Below, piece by piece: positions 20,440 to 30,236 of a stretch of 64,000 bases of DNA. The stretch comes from Arctopsyche grandis. Lineage: Eukaryota; Arthropoda; Insecta; Trichoptera; Hydropsychidae. The translations under genes and the position numbers were made by a program. The notes beneath the pieces are model-generated. The model had not been told where the DNA came from. It did not search any database and saw nothing but the letters and a program-made list of their open reading frames with translations. Position 1 is the stretch's first letter; each line of letters opens with the position of its first letter. The stretch spans positions 1,794,001 to 1,858,000 of the forward strand of contig NC_135360.1 of assembly GCF_051622035.1 (NCBI RefSeq), in the 5' to 3' direction.

Positions 20440-23337
20440 TCATGAAAACAATGATGAGCGCAGACTACCAGATAAATGGGTTAGAGTAATTTCCGACAAT
20501 TTACGCTCACTAAGGTGGAAAATATCACATTCAGTCTCGGCAGCAACGATTTCATTAAGAAGTCGGATAGCTCTTGGAATAGGAGCCATTCGAAAAAGGA
20601 CTGTGCGGGCAGGAGGTACAGCCAGCAAATGATGATGTCTACCACGCACATAGTGAATAGGGACATAAAGCCCCAACTGCTCCAGCAACAACGGGCATGA
20701 CGTATTACCACGTAAGAGCAGGAGAACGAAACGAATTAATGAGAAGTTTCTCCGAAGTTCAAGGGAATTATACCCAAGCATGCCCAAAAGGAAAGGAGTG
20801 GGGTAGAGATATGGGTAATACCCATATTCTTTCCTATATAGGAAACGAAGAAATGCTTTTTGAACTTTCTCAATCATCAGAGAGTAATTTGCTTCATGCG
20901 GATTCCACACAATCGCATTATACTCTAGCTTACTTCTCACAAGCGAATTGAAAAGCAAGCGAGAAGACAAAGGATTGGAGAATAATCTTGCATATCTCAA
21001 AACAAATCCAAGTCGACGAAAGGAAACGTCAGCGACTTTTTTGATATGGTTGTGAAAGGTGAGCTGAGGATCAAAAGTGATACCCAAATCGACAATAGAT
21101 TCCACACGCTTCAACAAGACGGATCTAATGGAATATCCGTGACAATAGAGTGAATGTGCACGTCCATAGCTCATAATTGCACATTTGTTTAAATTAAGTT
21201 CAAGGCCTAAACTAGAACTGAACTCCAAGACAGCGTTAATATCAGCTTGAAGGAGAGAGGCTTGCCTCTCATCCTTGACAGCAAAAAATAATTTAACGTC
21301 GTCAGCAAACAAGAGACATGATGCATTACATAAAACTCTAGGGAGGTTATTAATAAGAATTGTAAATAGTAATGGGCCTAAAGTGGACCCCTGAGTAACA
21401 CCAGATCGAGTAAAAAATGAAGGAGATTCATAAAGACCATATCTAACAAATTGCTTCCTATCACTAAGATAAGAAGCAAAGAGTTTAAGAAGACGCGTTG
21501 AAAAACCCACTTCAGCTAACCTGATCAAAAGAGCGTCATTATTGACTTGATCAAAGGCTTTACGAAAGTCAAAGTAGGCTACATCAACTTGCTGACCAAC
21601 GTCAACTTTAGACATGATCAAATGTGTGAAGCAGGCGAGATTAGTGGTAGTGGAACGACAGGGTGTAAAACCATGTTGCTCATCACACAATAATCTTTTA
21701 AACTGCGCAAGAATCAAACGGTGAAGGATGATGTCAAAAATTTTGGGAATAGCCGAGATAATAGCAATAGGTCTATAATTTTCAACCTCATTTTTAGAGC
21801 CACTCTTATGAATAGGAATGACTCTAGATAATTTCCATTTTTCAGGATAATTACCAGAAGCAAGAATAAGGTTAAAAATAAACTGAAGAGGCTCTAAAAG
21901 CGAATTACAGCATACCTTTAATACGTCAGGGGGCACACCGTCAGGCCCAACAGACCCCTTCAGCTTCATAATAGCCATCCTAACATCTCCCAGCGATACC
22001 CGCGGAATGTCTATACCGACACCCTCAGTACCAATTTGTGAAGCCAAACTAGCATTAAGGGATGGTTTTCTCTGGTCAAAGACAGAGCTAAAAAATAAAG
22101 CAAAAGCATTGGCGATCTCAGGACCGTCAAAACTTTTATTACCAAATGAGAATGAATGCTCAAGACCATGTGAAATATGCTTACTCTTAATAAATCTGAA
22201 AAAGTGTTTAGGATTAACCGCAATAGCACTCTCCATCTCATTAAGATAGACAGTATATCGCTCACTCACACCACGTTTCACGATCTTCCTAAGAGTCCGG
22301 AATTTCTCATAGTCACAAAATGATTGGCTACGTTTCCATCTTCTATGAGACAACCATTTTGCACGAACATCAGCTATAAGTTTGCACCCAAACCACGGCG
22401 GAAATACCCGCCGATGTTGTTCCGAATTAGGATAACTGATGAACCGAGGAACATGACTGTCAAAAATATTATAAAGTGTATAATACAAATATTCAACAGC
22501 ATCACCAGTATTCATGAGGTACATTTGGCGCCAGTCAATTGAACGAACCTCATTATAAACCAATTCAGAATCAACACGAGCAAAATTCCATCGCAATGAG
22601 GAAACCCCAACCGATGAACAAGCTGAAGCAGCTCTCACAGAAGAAATAAACAAAAGCTCAATATGTAATGCATCATGATATAGGTCCTCAGGGATGATCG
22701 CAGTTCCTTTTGGGCATTGGATCATCGTTGCTGACACATTACATTCATTCACTAACATAATATCAAGCATACTTGGATTAATGGGTGAACCAATCTGTAT
22801 TATGTCGCAATAGGAAATCACAAAATTAAATTTATTGCGGACATGAATATTAGCACTAGGTAGATTAAAATCACCCATTATTAACAATATATCACGTTCA
22901 TTCATAAAATCACGCACATTCATCATATTCACAAACAATAACTCGTATACGTCCACTTTCGCAGCAGACGGAATGTAAACCACACATATAAACATTCTCA
23001 AAAATATAAAATCAACTCTCACCCATAAGTCCTCACCAGATAGAGTTTCAAAATTTGTCATCCGGACTGACCGAAACCAATCACGACAAGCAAATAATAC
23101 ACCACCACCACGTCGATCAACTCTATCGCGACGATGCACCCTCCAGGAAGAATCAAAAAGTTCAGCATCAAAAAATGATGAAGTCAACCATGTTTCCGTT
23201 AGTGCTACCATATCATCACAAATAGTAGAAACGGCTGAATTAAACGCAGCCAGCTTTGTCCTGAGACCTCGTACATTTTGGTAATAAATTACCAATTTTC
23301 GGTTTCCCAGTTTGGCGCGTGACTTTCTTTGAGACAA
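20440..23337 (-). CDS. LINE ORF2: endonuclease-reverse transcriptase, intact (965 aa)
   Basis: This is the catalytic protein for target-primed reverse transcription. The N-terminal apurinic-type endonuclease (about residues 15-235) shows YYQNVRGLRTK, LTETWL (about 46-51), GDFN (155-158) and the terminal HDALH (221-225). The reverse transcriptase (about 495-760) shows VIPIHKSGSKNEVENYRPIA, EQHGFTPCRSTTTN, YFDFRKAFDQVNND, SGVTQGSTLGPLLF and the active-site FADD at about 677-680, followed by a C-terminal region shared with other Jockey/CR1-like LINEs. No stop or frameshift is seen. The ATG chosen is the first in frame; it overlaps the end of the upstream small ORF by about 100 bp. The clade (Jockey/CR1 group) is judged by motif only. 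Confidence 0.92.
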   Translation of the reverse strand: MSQRKSRAKLGNRKLVIYYQNVRGLRTKLAAFNSAVSTICDDMVALTETWLTSSFFDAELFDSSWRVHRRDRVDRRGGGVLFACRDWFRSVRMTNFETLSGEDLWVRVDFIFLRMFICVVYIPSAAKVDVYELLFVNMMNVRDFMNERDILLIMGDFNLPSANIHVRNKFNFVISYCDIIQIGSPINPSMLDIMLVNECNVSATMIQCPKGTAIIPEDLYHDALHIELLFISSVRAASACSSVGVSSLRWNFARVDSELVYNEVRSIDWRQMYLMNTGDAVEYLYYTLYNIFDSHVPRFISYPNSEQHRRVFPPWFGCKLIADVRAKWLSHRRWKRSQSFCDYEKFRTLRKIVKRGVSERYTVYLNEMESAIAVNPKHFFRFIKSKHISHGLEHSFSFGNKSFDGPEIANAFALFFSSVFDQRKPSLNASLASQIGTEGVGIDIPRVSLGDVRMAIMKLKGSVGPDGVPPDVLKVCCNSLLEPLQFIFNLILASGNYPEKWKLSRVIPIHKSGSKNEVENYRPIAIISAIPKIFDIILHRLILAQFKRLLCDEQHGFTPCRSTTTNLACFTHLIMSKVDVGQQVDVAYFDFRKAFDQVNNDALLIRLAEVGFSTRLLKLFASYLSDRKQFVRYGLYESPSFFTRSGVTQGSTLGPLLFTILINNLPRVLCNASCLLFADDVKLFFAVKDERQASLLQADINAVLEFSSSLGLELNLNKCAIMSYGRAHSLYCHGYSIRSVLLKRVESIVDLGITFDPQLTFHNHIKKVADVSFRRLGFVLRYARLFSNPLSSRLLFNSLVRSKLEYNAIVWNPHEANYSLMIEKVQKAFLRFLYRKEYGYYPYLYPTPFLLGMLGYNSLELRRNFSLIRFVLLLLRGNTSCPLLLEQLGLYVPIHYVRGRHHHLLAVPPARTVLFRMAPIPRAIRLLNEIVAAETECDIFHLSERKLSEITLTHLSGSLRSSLFS

Positions 23338-23686
23338 GAAATGGCAGTTTTGATTGAGCCAACGGAGACGAAACGGAAGAGGAAGCAGAAGAAGAAGCCA
23401 ACACAGTCACAACAGCATCACGACTATCAGGACCATTTGAGCAGGCAGATGTAGGAGAAGAGGCAAATGTAGGAGAAGAGGCATACATAGACGTCACTGC
23501 GACCGTTTCCATAGAAGATTCACCAATACTTGCAGACGTAGTTTTAATATCAGGCTTCAAACATTTAGCAGCTCCCGAACAAACATCAGCAAATGAAACA
23601 CTTGGGCGCAGCTCTAATGATGAAACAACGTCAGTGGCAGACATAGAAGTAGTATTAGTATTCGATTTTATATTCTTAATGCTCAT
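23240..23686 (-). CDS. Putative LINE ORF1 (148 aa, Ser/Ala/Thr-rich)
   Basis: This frame lies immediately upstream of ORF2 and overlaps it by 98 bp in another frame. It starts at an ATG about 105 bp inside the element. The protein is rich in S, A, V and T, with short repeats such as YASSPTFASSPTSA, and a basic end (KKVTRQTGKPKIGN). No zinc knuckle or RRM is visible, unlike a typical Jockey gag, so it may be a shortened or unrelated ORF1. It is identical in both segmental copies, which says nothing about constraint given their age. Confidence 0.5.
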   Translation of the reverse strand: MSIKNIKSNTNTTSMSATDVVSSLELRPSVSFADVCSGAAKCLKPDIKTTSASIGESSMETVAVTSMYASSPTFASSPTSACSNGPDSRDAVVTVLASSSASSSVSSPLAQSKLPFLVSKKVTRQTGKPKIGNLLPKCTRSQDKAGCV

Positions 23687-25525
23687 TCCCCAATCTTTAA
23701 ATCTACCAAAATGAACACCAGCAGGCCAAGAACCAGCAGAAAATAACAGGCCAGCGACAGAAGCAAGAACAGATACCTTAAAGGATGTAAAGGGATGTCT
23801 GCTGTGTAGATCGTGTATAATATTGGTCCCTGTGGTACTGCCTCTCTGATTTTATATAGCTTTGAAAACGCCTCGCCTTGTCTCACTTGGAGTATTCCGT
23901 CCTCGATATACGATTTAATAATTGTGTACAGAGAGTGTGGGAGCTCCTTTTTTACCTTATATAGCAACCCCTTGTGCCAGACTCTGTCAAATGCCAGTTG
24001 TATGTCTAAGAAGGCTGCAGAGCAGTATTCTCTATCTTCCAGAGTTTGTCTGATTTTTTGGACCACTCTATGGACCTGCTCGATTGTGGAGTGGTTTGCT
24101 CTGAACCCAAATTGGTGTTCTGGAATTATTCCTTCCTCCGTCACTACAGGTAGGATTCTACTCAGTAGTATCTTCTCAAATAGTTTTGAGTTCAAGGTCA
24201 GTAAGCTAATCGGTCTATAAGAGGATACTTCGTTTGGGGGTTTGCCGGGCTTAGGTATCATCATGATTTGAGACTGACTGCTGTGGTCGCTTGAAGTTCC
24301 CAGTAGCTTTCAAAAGCGAGTATTCATTCGCTTTGGATGTCAGGCTGCTTAAATATTGATTGAAGGATTCATTTTTAATTTCGTTTAGCATTATTTTGAG
24401 TTCTCTTGATAATTTTTGAAATGATTTGCGATCTGCTTGTAATCGGCTTGAGATCCATATTCTTCTTAATCTTCGTTTTTCTTGTATTTTTATTTTTATT
24501 GCTTTGGGGTAGTTAAAATTCTGTTTTGTGTTCTCGTTTTGACAGGGCGTAGATTTCCAGGCTGCTATTTGTATTAAGTTAGTTATATATCTAGTTGCAT
24601 CTTCCATTTTATTTCCTGTTGTAAGTCGTATTTTCAAGTAAATATTTTCCTCCAAGTATGTTTTGAATGCTTCCCAGTCTGTTTGTTTATTGCACAGTGT
24701 TTGTCTTTTTTCTTTTTGAATTAGTGTTGTGCTCAATGTTATTATGATAGGACAGTGATCAGACGAACCGTCCATGCAATTTTCCACATTCATATACAGC
24801 GAAGACATCCCCTTGACTATAAAAGAGTCAATCTGGTCTGGGTTTTTGTTTACATCGGCTGGCCAGAATGTAGGTTCTCCTGTCGACAGTGTTTGCATAG
24901 AATTCATATCAATGCTATTTTTCAGTTGTCTGCCTCTTGGTAGTGTAATTCTGGAGCCCCAATTAATTTTTTTTTGCGTTCCAGTCTCCTCCAATGATAA
25001 ATCTATGTCCTAGAGTTTTAAATAAGTCATTGTACATTTCTGTAGTTATTTTGTGTCTAGGTGGGCAGTAAATTGCTGTGATAGTTAATGGTCCTCTCCA
25101 GTCCAGCACATTTAGTGATGTTGCCTGGATATGTTCAGTTTTATATTCAGGTAGTTCGTAATGTTTTATTGTATTTTTTATTATTATTGCGGTGCCTGCA
25201 TGTGCAGTTCCATCAGGATGATTAGTTTTGTATACCGAATATCCATGTAATTTGAATGTCTTTTGTACGGTGAGATGAGTTTCTGAGATCAATGCTATGT
25301 CTATAAATTGTGTTTTGATAAGGATTTCCAATTCTTCTCGGTTATTGTTTATACCATTGATATTCCATGCTGCGATTCTAAGTGATTTAATGCCTTTGAT
25401 ATTTTTCGAGTATTTTTGTTTTAACTCCTAATAATAGGGGTGTTATTTGTTGAGTGATTCGTGCTTTTATTGACATAGTTTATTCACTAGCATTGTGATC
25501 AGTCCCATTAGGGTACCCTTGAATT

Positions 25526-25775
25526 GAATTCATTTTTATGTATAAAATATGTATGTATGTATATGTTTTTGATTTTGGCCATTCTCTGATTTTTCAGTTC
25601 ATTTAGATAATATTAATTATTCATGAGTAAATAAACATTAAATATTGACGGAAAAATAAAATATATTTTGAGAAGTTTTTGCATATTATGTATTTATTCA
25701 AACATTTGGATACATTAAAAATTCAAAAAGTACATTTAATGATTATTTCAAATAATACAAAAAAACTGCAGTCGA
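25526..25775. repeat. K2 3' flank
   Basis: This AT-rich flank shared with K3 (about 33195-33450) carries TATGTATGTATG microsatellite sequence. There is no gene. Confidence 0.6.
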
Positions 25776-28086
25776 TCAAATAATCGAATCATATGGAATG
25801 ACATGTGCCACTGCATAAGATCTCTTTATGCTCAGACTTGTTGAAGCTTTCCAAGATTTGTTCGTCTCGTCGTATTCCCAAACATCACTTAAATAACTTT
25901 TTTCATCATGTCCACCTGAAAATCAAAACAATAAATTAATTCTACATTTAAGACCCATAAATCCAAATTAAGTTGTAAAAAAACTCACCCATGCTAAACA
26001 GTTTATTTTGGAAATAGCCGAGAATGATTCCGGATGCAGCTTTCGGGAGTTTGATGAATGCAGTCCACAGATTTGCATTCGGATCGTAATGCTCCACAAC
26101 ACCTAAATTATTCCAAGTTTGAAAGTCCCGTCCACCAGTGACGTAAAGTTTTCCTTTGAATACGACGCTCTAAAATGGTGAAATCAAAATTTAGTTCATT
26201 TTATTTTGGAGAGTTGTATATTATTTGCGATAGTTGTGAATAAAATTAATTGATGTTCACCGAATGATCAGATCTTCTCTGAATCATCTGAGCGCGGTAA
26301 GTCCAAGAATTGGTCTCCACTGAATACATCTGCACTTCATTCGTGGATATGGTTTTTCCGTTTTCTTTTGTACGCCCGCCTGTTATGTATATTTTATCGG
26401 CGATGACAGAAGCACTCTGATTACTAACTGCCACCAACAATGGAGCAATGATCTCCCAATCCTCAGTGTTGCTGCTCCACCTAATCGAAATCAATAATCG
26501 TCAACTTCTCTTTCAATCGATCTGGTGAAATGATTGCAATTTTATCACCTTTCCACTGAAGATAAAAAGGCATTAGCATAACCACCAATGGCGTAAACAT
26601 CCGTGGACGAACCGCGCCGAAGTGTCACTGCTGAGAACAAATGACGAGCTTGATTTAATGGCTTCAATGGCTTTTTCTCGCCGCTTTTTAAATCGATGTA
26701 TTCCACCTGAAAACAAATAAATTGGTTATATTCCGATTTCTCTAAGCAGGTACTTCACAACACCGGAAAACGTTACTGAAGTCAATGTTGAAGAATTCCT
26801 TCCGCCGATGATAAAAATCCAATCTCCCACGAGGACAGACGAAAACCATTTTTTATTTATTCCAATATTTTTGGATAGAGTCCAGCTGCTCTTTAATTCG
26901 TCAAATATATCGATGGTGTTTGCGTCCTGAAAACACGTTATGCAATAAAATAATTAATTTACAATCCAATCAAAATATTATACTTGTGATACAAAACTCA
27001 CATCTAAATCATTCCCCCCAACTAGTGCCATTTTTTGTATTATTCTACGAGGGGTCTCTCTTGGAACGAAAGATTTATCATTCTTGTTTATTATAATTTC
27101 TTGTCTAATAGTGGTCAAACACTCTGCACATGAATGACAGAACGTCATTACTTCGTCCACAATAAACTGAAATATAACACATTATTCGAATGATTTTTAT
27201 CACTAAACTGTAACATTCATTTAATTTCAAATACCTCCACCGGCAGCAAGGATAACCTTACGAATCTCATCAGCTGTGCCAAATCACTTTTACGGTTTGC
27301 ATCATCATGATTTACCCACAATTTCATAGCATTGAATACGCTTTTTTCAGAAGCCACGAACAAATCATTCGATTTCAAGATTTCCATCACGTTGAAGAGC
27401 GGCAGATTGAGAAAACCTTGAGTTTTGTGCAGCTGAAACAGAAGTGGAATTGAAAAATATTTAAGTGACATATTTTTTTTACATAATCAACACTCACCGT
27501 CTCGAAGTTTTCCAGAGTCAAATCCATTGCCTTTTTTAATAATTCGGAATCTTCTGTTGATTTCAAAACGTTCAGACAATTAGATTTATTGACTGTTTTA
27601 AATTGTGGTTGAATTTTCACTTCCAGTCGGTTGGCTAGCTCCAGTAATTTCTTGCGGTGTTTTTCTCCTATGTCTAAAATTATATTTAAATGATTGCATT
27701 TAATGACGAAATCTCGTATTTGAAATTGATTATTTTAGATATTTATGAACTCGTACTTATTTCTCCAGTGTAACAATACTTTAGGATTGCATCGATGACT
27801 TGGTCGTCATAATCTGAAAAGACGTCATTCAATAGATTTTCTTTTGTCCCAAAGATTTCGCTGCACGCCATTAGTACGACCAAGTGCGCGTGGATTCTGC
27901 AATTATGAAAAATTATAATTATGCTGACAGAACAATTCAGATTTTAAATAATTTTGGATTCGAATTAAGATACTCTCGGCCTCGAACTGCAAATAAGGTG
28001 TCGCATTTCTTATTTAGTTGGAAGGCCTCATACAAATACTCCACTCGTTTTGCAGCAAAATCAGGCTTCGCCTTCACTAGATACAT
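25776..28086 (-). CDS. Kelch-like protein K2 (BTB-BACK-Kelch), complete
   Basis: This is a paralogue of K1 with the same ten-exon plan: 28086-27974, 27896-27757, 27673-27498, 27432-27235, 27166-27002, 26926-26777, 26706-26549, 26480-26261, 26169-25989 and 25915-25776. The lengths sum to 1,641 nt, giving 546 residues in frame. The BTB begins MYLVKAKPDFAAKRVEY, BACK includes VASEKSVFNAMKLWVNHDD, and six GG-containing Kelch blades follow. Relative to K1, length changes fall in the loops after GG: blade 2 GGRNSSTLTS, blade 4 GGRTKENGKTISTNEV, blade 6 GGHDEKSYLSDVW. The likely role is a Cul3 substrate adaptor with altered target choice; the target is unknown. The start is the first ATG of the BTB exon, aligned with K1. 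Confidence 0.92.
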
Positions 28087-28190
28087 CTTGTTATACTAGA
28101 TACACTAGATTTCTCCTGAAAAACGAGATTGAAAATTATATAAAAAGACAATATAACTATAAGTGCTAAGCAAAATAAAGTTCGACTTAC

Positions 28191-28269
28191 CAATTGGAAA
28201 GAATAGCAGCGACTGATGTGGAGCACTGTCGTTCTGCGGTTTTATCTCGATAGATAAGGATATCTCAAC
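28191..28269 (-). promoter_or_regulatory. K2 5' non-coding exon and GATA-word promoter
   Basis: The donor (GTAAG) at 28189-28190 and the GATA cluster at 28242-28266 match the K1 arrangement nearly base for base. No transcript start can be fixed from sequence alone. Confidence 0.5.
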
Positions 28270-29428
28270 CCTTTCGTTGCATTGAAACGTATATTAATTA
28301 TTTACTGAAGTTAATTATTGCTCATAAATGCCATGACAGGTGACCAACATACGGGGAATATATAATTGAACTTTAGTTAAGATCAGGGCTGTGGAGTCAG
28401 ACTCCGACGTTTTGCTATGATTCGATTCGGACTCGAATTATTATATTATAGTATGATCGACTTTACTTGCCAATGCATAAAATTATTAAAAATGAAAATA
28501 ATTGCGATATGTAAAATATAAAAAATTAAAGGAATTATAAAAAATTACTAAATTTATCGAATGTTTCCCAATTTATCGAATTATTGGTAAATAAATATTT
28601 AAGCACATCAAAATACGTGCAAGTCAACTATTTTATTTTTAAGGTAAATAAAATAAGGTTTAAATAAGCAAAGTAACGTTAAGTTATTTTATTTATTTAT
28701 TTATTCATAATCATTGAGAAGATTGAATTTATTTTTATTCCCTCTCAATTTTGTAATAAACGTTATCTTTAAATAAACAAAAATATTTAATAGTGATGTT
28801 GTGTCTGGATTGGTATTTTGATTTTGATTTATGAAATTTCAATAATTAAATTGAAAAAGCGATATTCACATATTTTGCAGGAATAAAAACAGTTTTTCGA
28901 GTTTTTTGAAACGAACTTACGGGTAAAAGGTTAGTGCTTGATTATTTACGCGGATGTGGCATTATACTACAGAAAAACATGTTTTTACAATAATAAAGAA
29001 AAACCGCATGGAAATAACCACTCATTCGATATAAAAAAAATCATCTTCTCACAGATAAAACACATTTTGAAATTAAAATTAAGATCATCGATAATAGAAT
29101 TCGACAAACTACTCAAATCCGCCATGCATATTTTGCACTCAAGAGGAAAAAAATCTAAAGTAAGCAATTAATAAGAATTGATTAATAACCGAAAAATGTA
29201 TTTTCTTCAAGATAATTTCAATGATAGTGGAAAAACCGCACAAAAAAACAACTGATTATTGAAAATAGCATTGGAATGTTCGAACACGAACACGAAAATT
29301 TGAACTGGAAATTTTAAATAATGTTTATTAAATTTTAGGTCTTTTCTTAAGTTTTTGGATTGAATTGTCTCATAAGCCACTCAACGGATCGAGATGAATC
29401 GTAAAAGTTATGATAACCCTTTCATTTT
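28270..29428. repeat. Block U, unit B
   Basis: This is the upstream block as at 6906-7965, including the + strand exon-like stretch near 29050-29160. It runs through an empty fold-back target (TAAGCCACTCAACGG near 29375) and then joins truncated fold-back sequence at about 29428. Gene N is absent from this unit, having been removed at that join. Confidence 0.6.
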
Positions 29429-30236
29429 GAACAGGAAATCGACAGATTTTAAGACATCGACCGAACAACACCAAGATATAGAAAAATCGCGCGATTTATA
29501 AAACCCATATATCTCCGAATCTCGAGCCAATCATCATTTTTTATTACCAGATTCGTGTTCACTGAGCATAATTCTATAAGAAAAGTCATATTTCGTCTCT
29601 GAAACAAAAAAAAAGTCGTCATTTGCCGAACAGTGTAATCGATCATATGTAATGTATGTATGTACATACACGTTCACACATACCGGCTATGAGCATTTTC
29701 AATACAAATTGAACACAGACCAACGTTGAACAAGACTAACGTTGTACTTCCGGGTTACGAATTCCGTTAGTACCCCGCTTCCGGTTTATTATATTTAGTG
29801 ATTTTTTTTTTATTTTCATCATATTGATTTCATCACTTTGAAAATTTTCAGTAACCAATACTAAGATCCAGTTCAATAGGACGAACAGTGTTCAAAACTT
29901 CCCTAAAATACACTGACACACAATAAACATACAGACACTCACACAGAAACACAGACACACACACATTTTTTCTAGATCACGAAAACGTGATCAGAGGTCG
30001 ATTCTGAGTTCGAATCAGGTAAAATATGCTTTAAATATCATTGCGGTTGAGCACAATATCTGCGACACCATACAGGCCGTTCATACCATTTCGTGGAAAC
30101 GGCAAGCCGGCGTCAAAACGGGTGGCAAACAAATGGACTATGACTGTCATTGCTCATCCCACCATTGTTCATTATATAATGTTGTTTTATGTTTTTTTCC
30201 ATATTATTTTTGTAAAAACAATATTTTTAAAGAAAT
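29429..30236. repeat. Truncated fold-back element, unit B/A' boundary
   Basis: This matches 17187-18000 of the complete element but starts inside it at CATTTTGAACAGG, so the left end and the long inverted repeat are missing. It contains the AC-rich run near 29940-29960, the GATCACG hairpin and a GAGTTCGAATC word resembling a tRNA B box. The LINE at 30237 is inserted near its right end; the remainder is at 31929-32026. Confidence 0.65.

Larger units (their letters stand above)
20063..23791 (-). mobile_element. Nested, apparently full-length LINE
   Basis: This 3.7-kb minus-strand LINE is inserted into the outer LINE between the codons for TADIP and VATYADD. GGGAT is duplicated at 20058-20062 and 23792-23796, which gives exact borders. 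Its 3' tail (left end) is (AAAT)n. The 3' UTR holds the word AGGAAGGC and its near complement GCCTTCCTGG. It carries a short ORF1-like frame and a complete ORF2. An exact relative lies at 53310-57038 through the segmental duplication. Confidence 0.93.
19375..25410 (-). pseudogene. ORF2 of the outer LINE (endonuclease-RT), broken by frameshifts and an insertion
   Basis: The fragments, read right to left, are as follows. The endonuclease begins near 25400 (AAWNINGINNN, then ISETHL, GGDWNAK); a frame change occurs in a T-run near 24970. The rest of the endonuclease (SSDHCPIIITL) and the linker lie in 24251-24994. After a further shift near 24255, the RT start lies in 23797-24264 (MIPKPGKPPNEVSSYRPISL, HQFGFRANHS, FLDIQLAFDRVWH, AVPQGPILYTIYTADIP). 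The nested LINE intervenes. The RT resumes in 19625-20057 with the TYADDTAFLT active site and ends in a further fragment, 19375-19614. It resembles Jockey-clade elements by its LAFDRVWH and ADIP/YADD pattern. It is non-functional. Confidence 0.85.
19267..25518 (-). mobile_element. Degenerate Jockey-clade LINE, interrupted by a second LINE
   Basis: This minus-strand LINE is flanked by TTGAATT at 19260-19266 and 25519-25525. It has an A-rich 3' tail at its left end (about 19267-19285). It is split by the element at 20063-23791; without that insert and its duplicated target it is about 2.5 kb and 5' truncated. The host flank on the right (TTGAATTGAATTCATTTTTATG) is seen without the LINE near 33190. 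All parts are also present 33,247 bp downstream. Confidence 0.88.

Noticed and set aside
22007-24220. + strand ORFs opposite the nested and outer LINE reading frames
   Set aside because: They are shadows of the minus-strand RT frames, which carry the conserved motifs.
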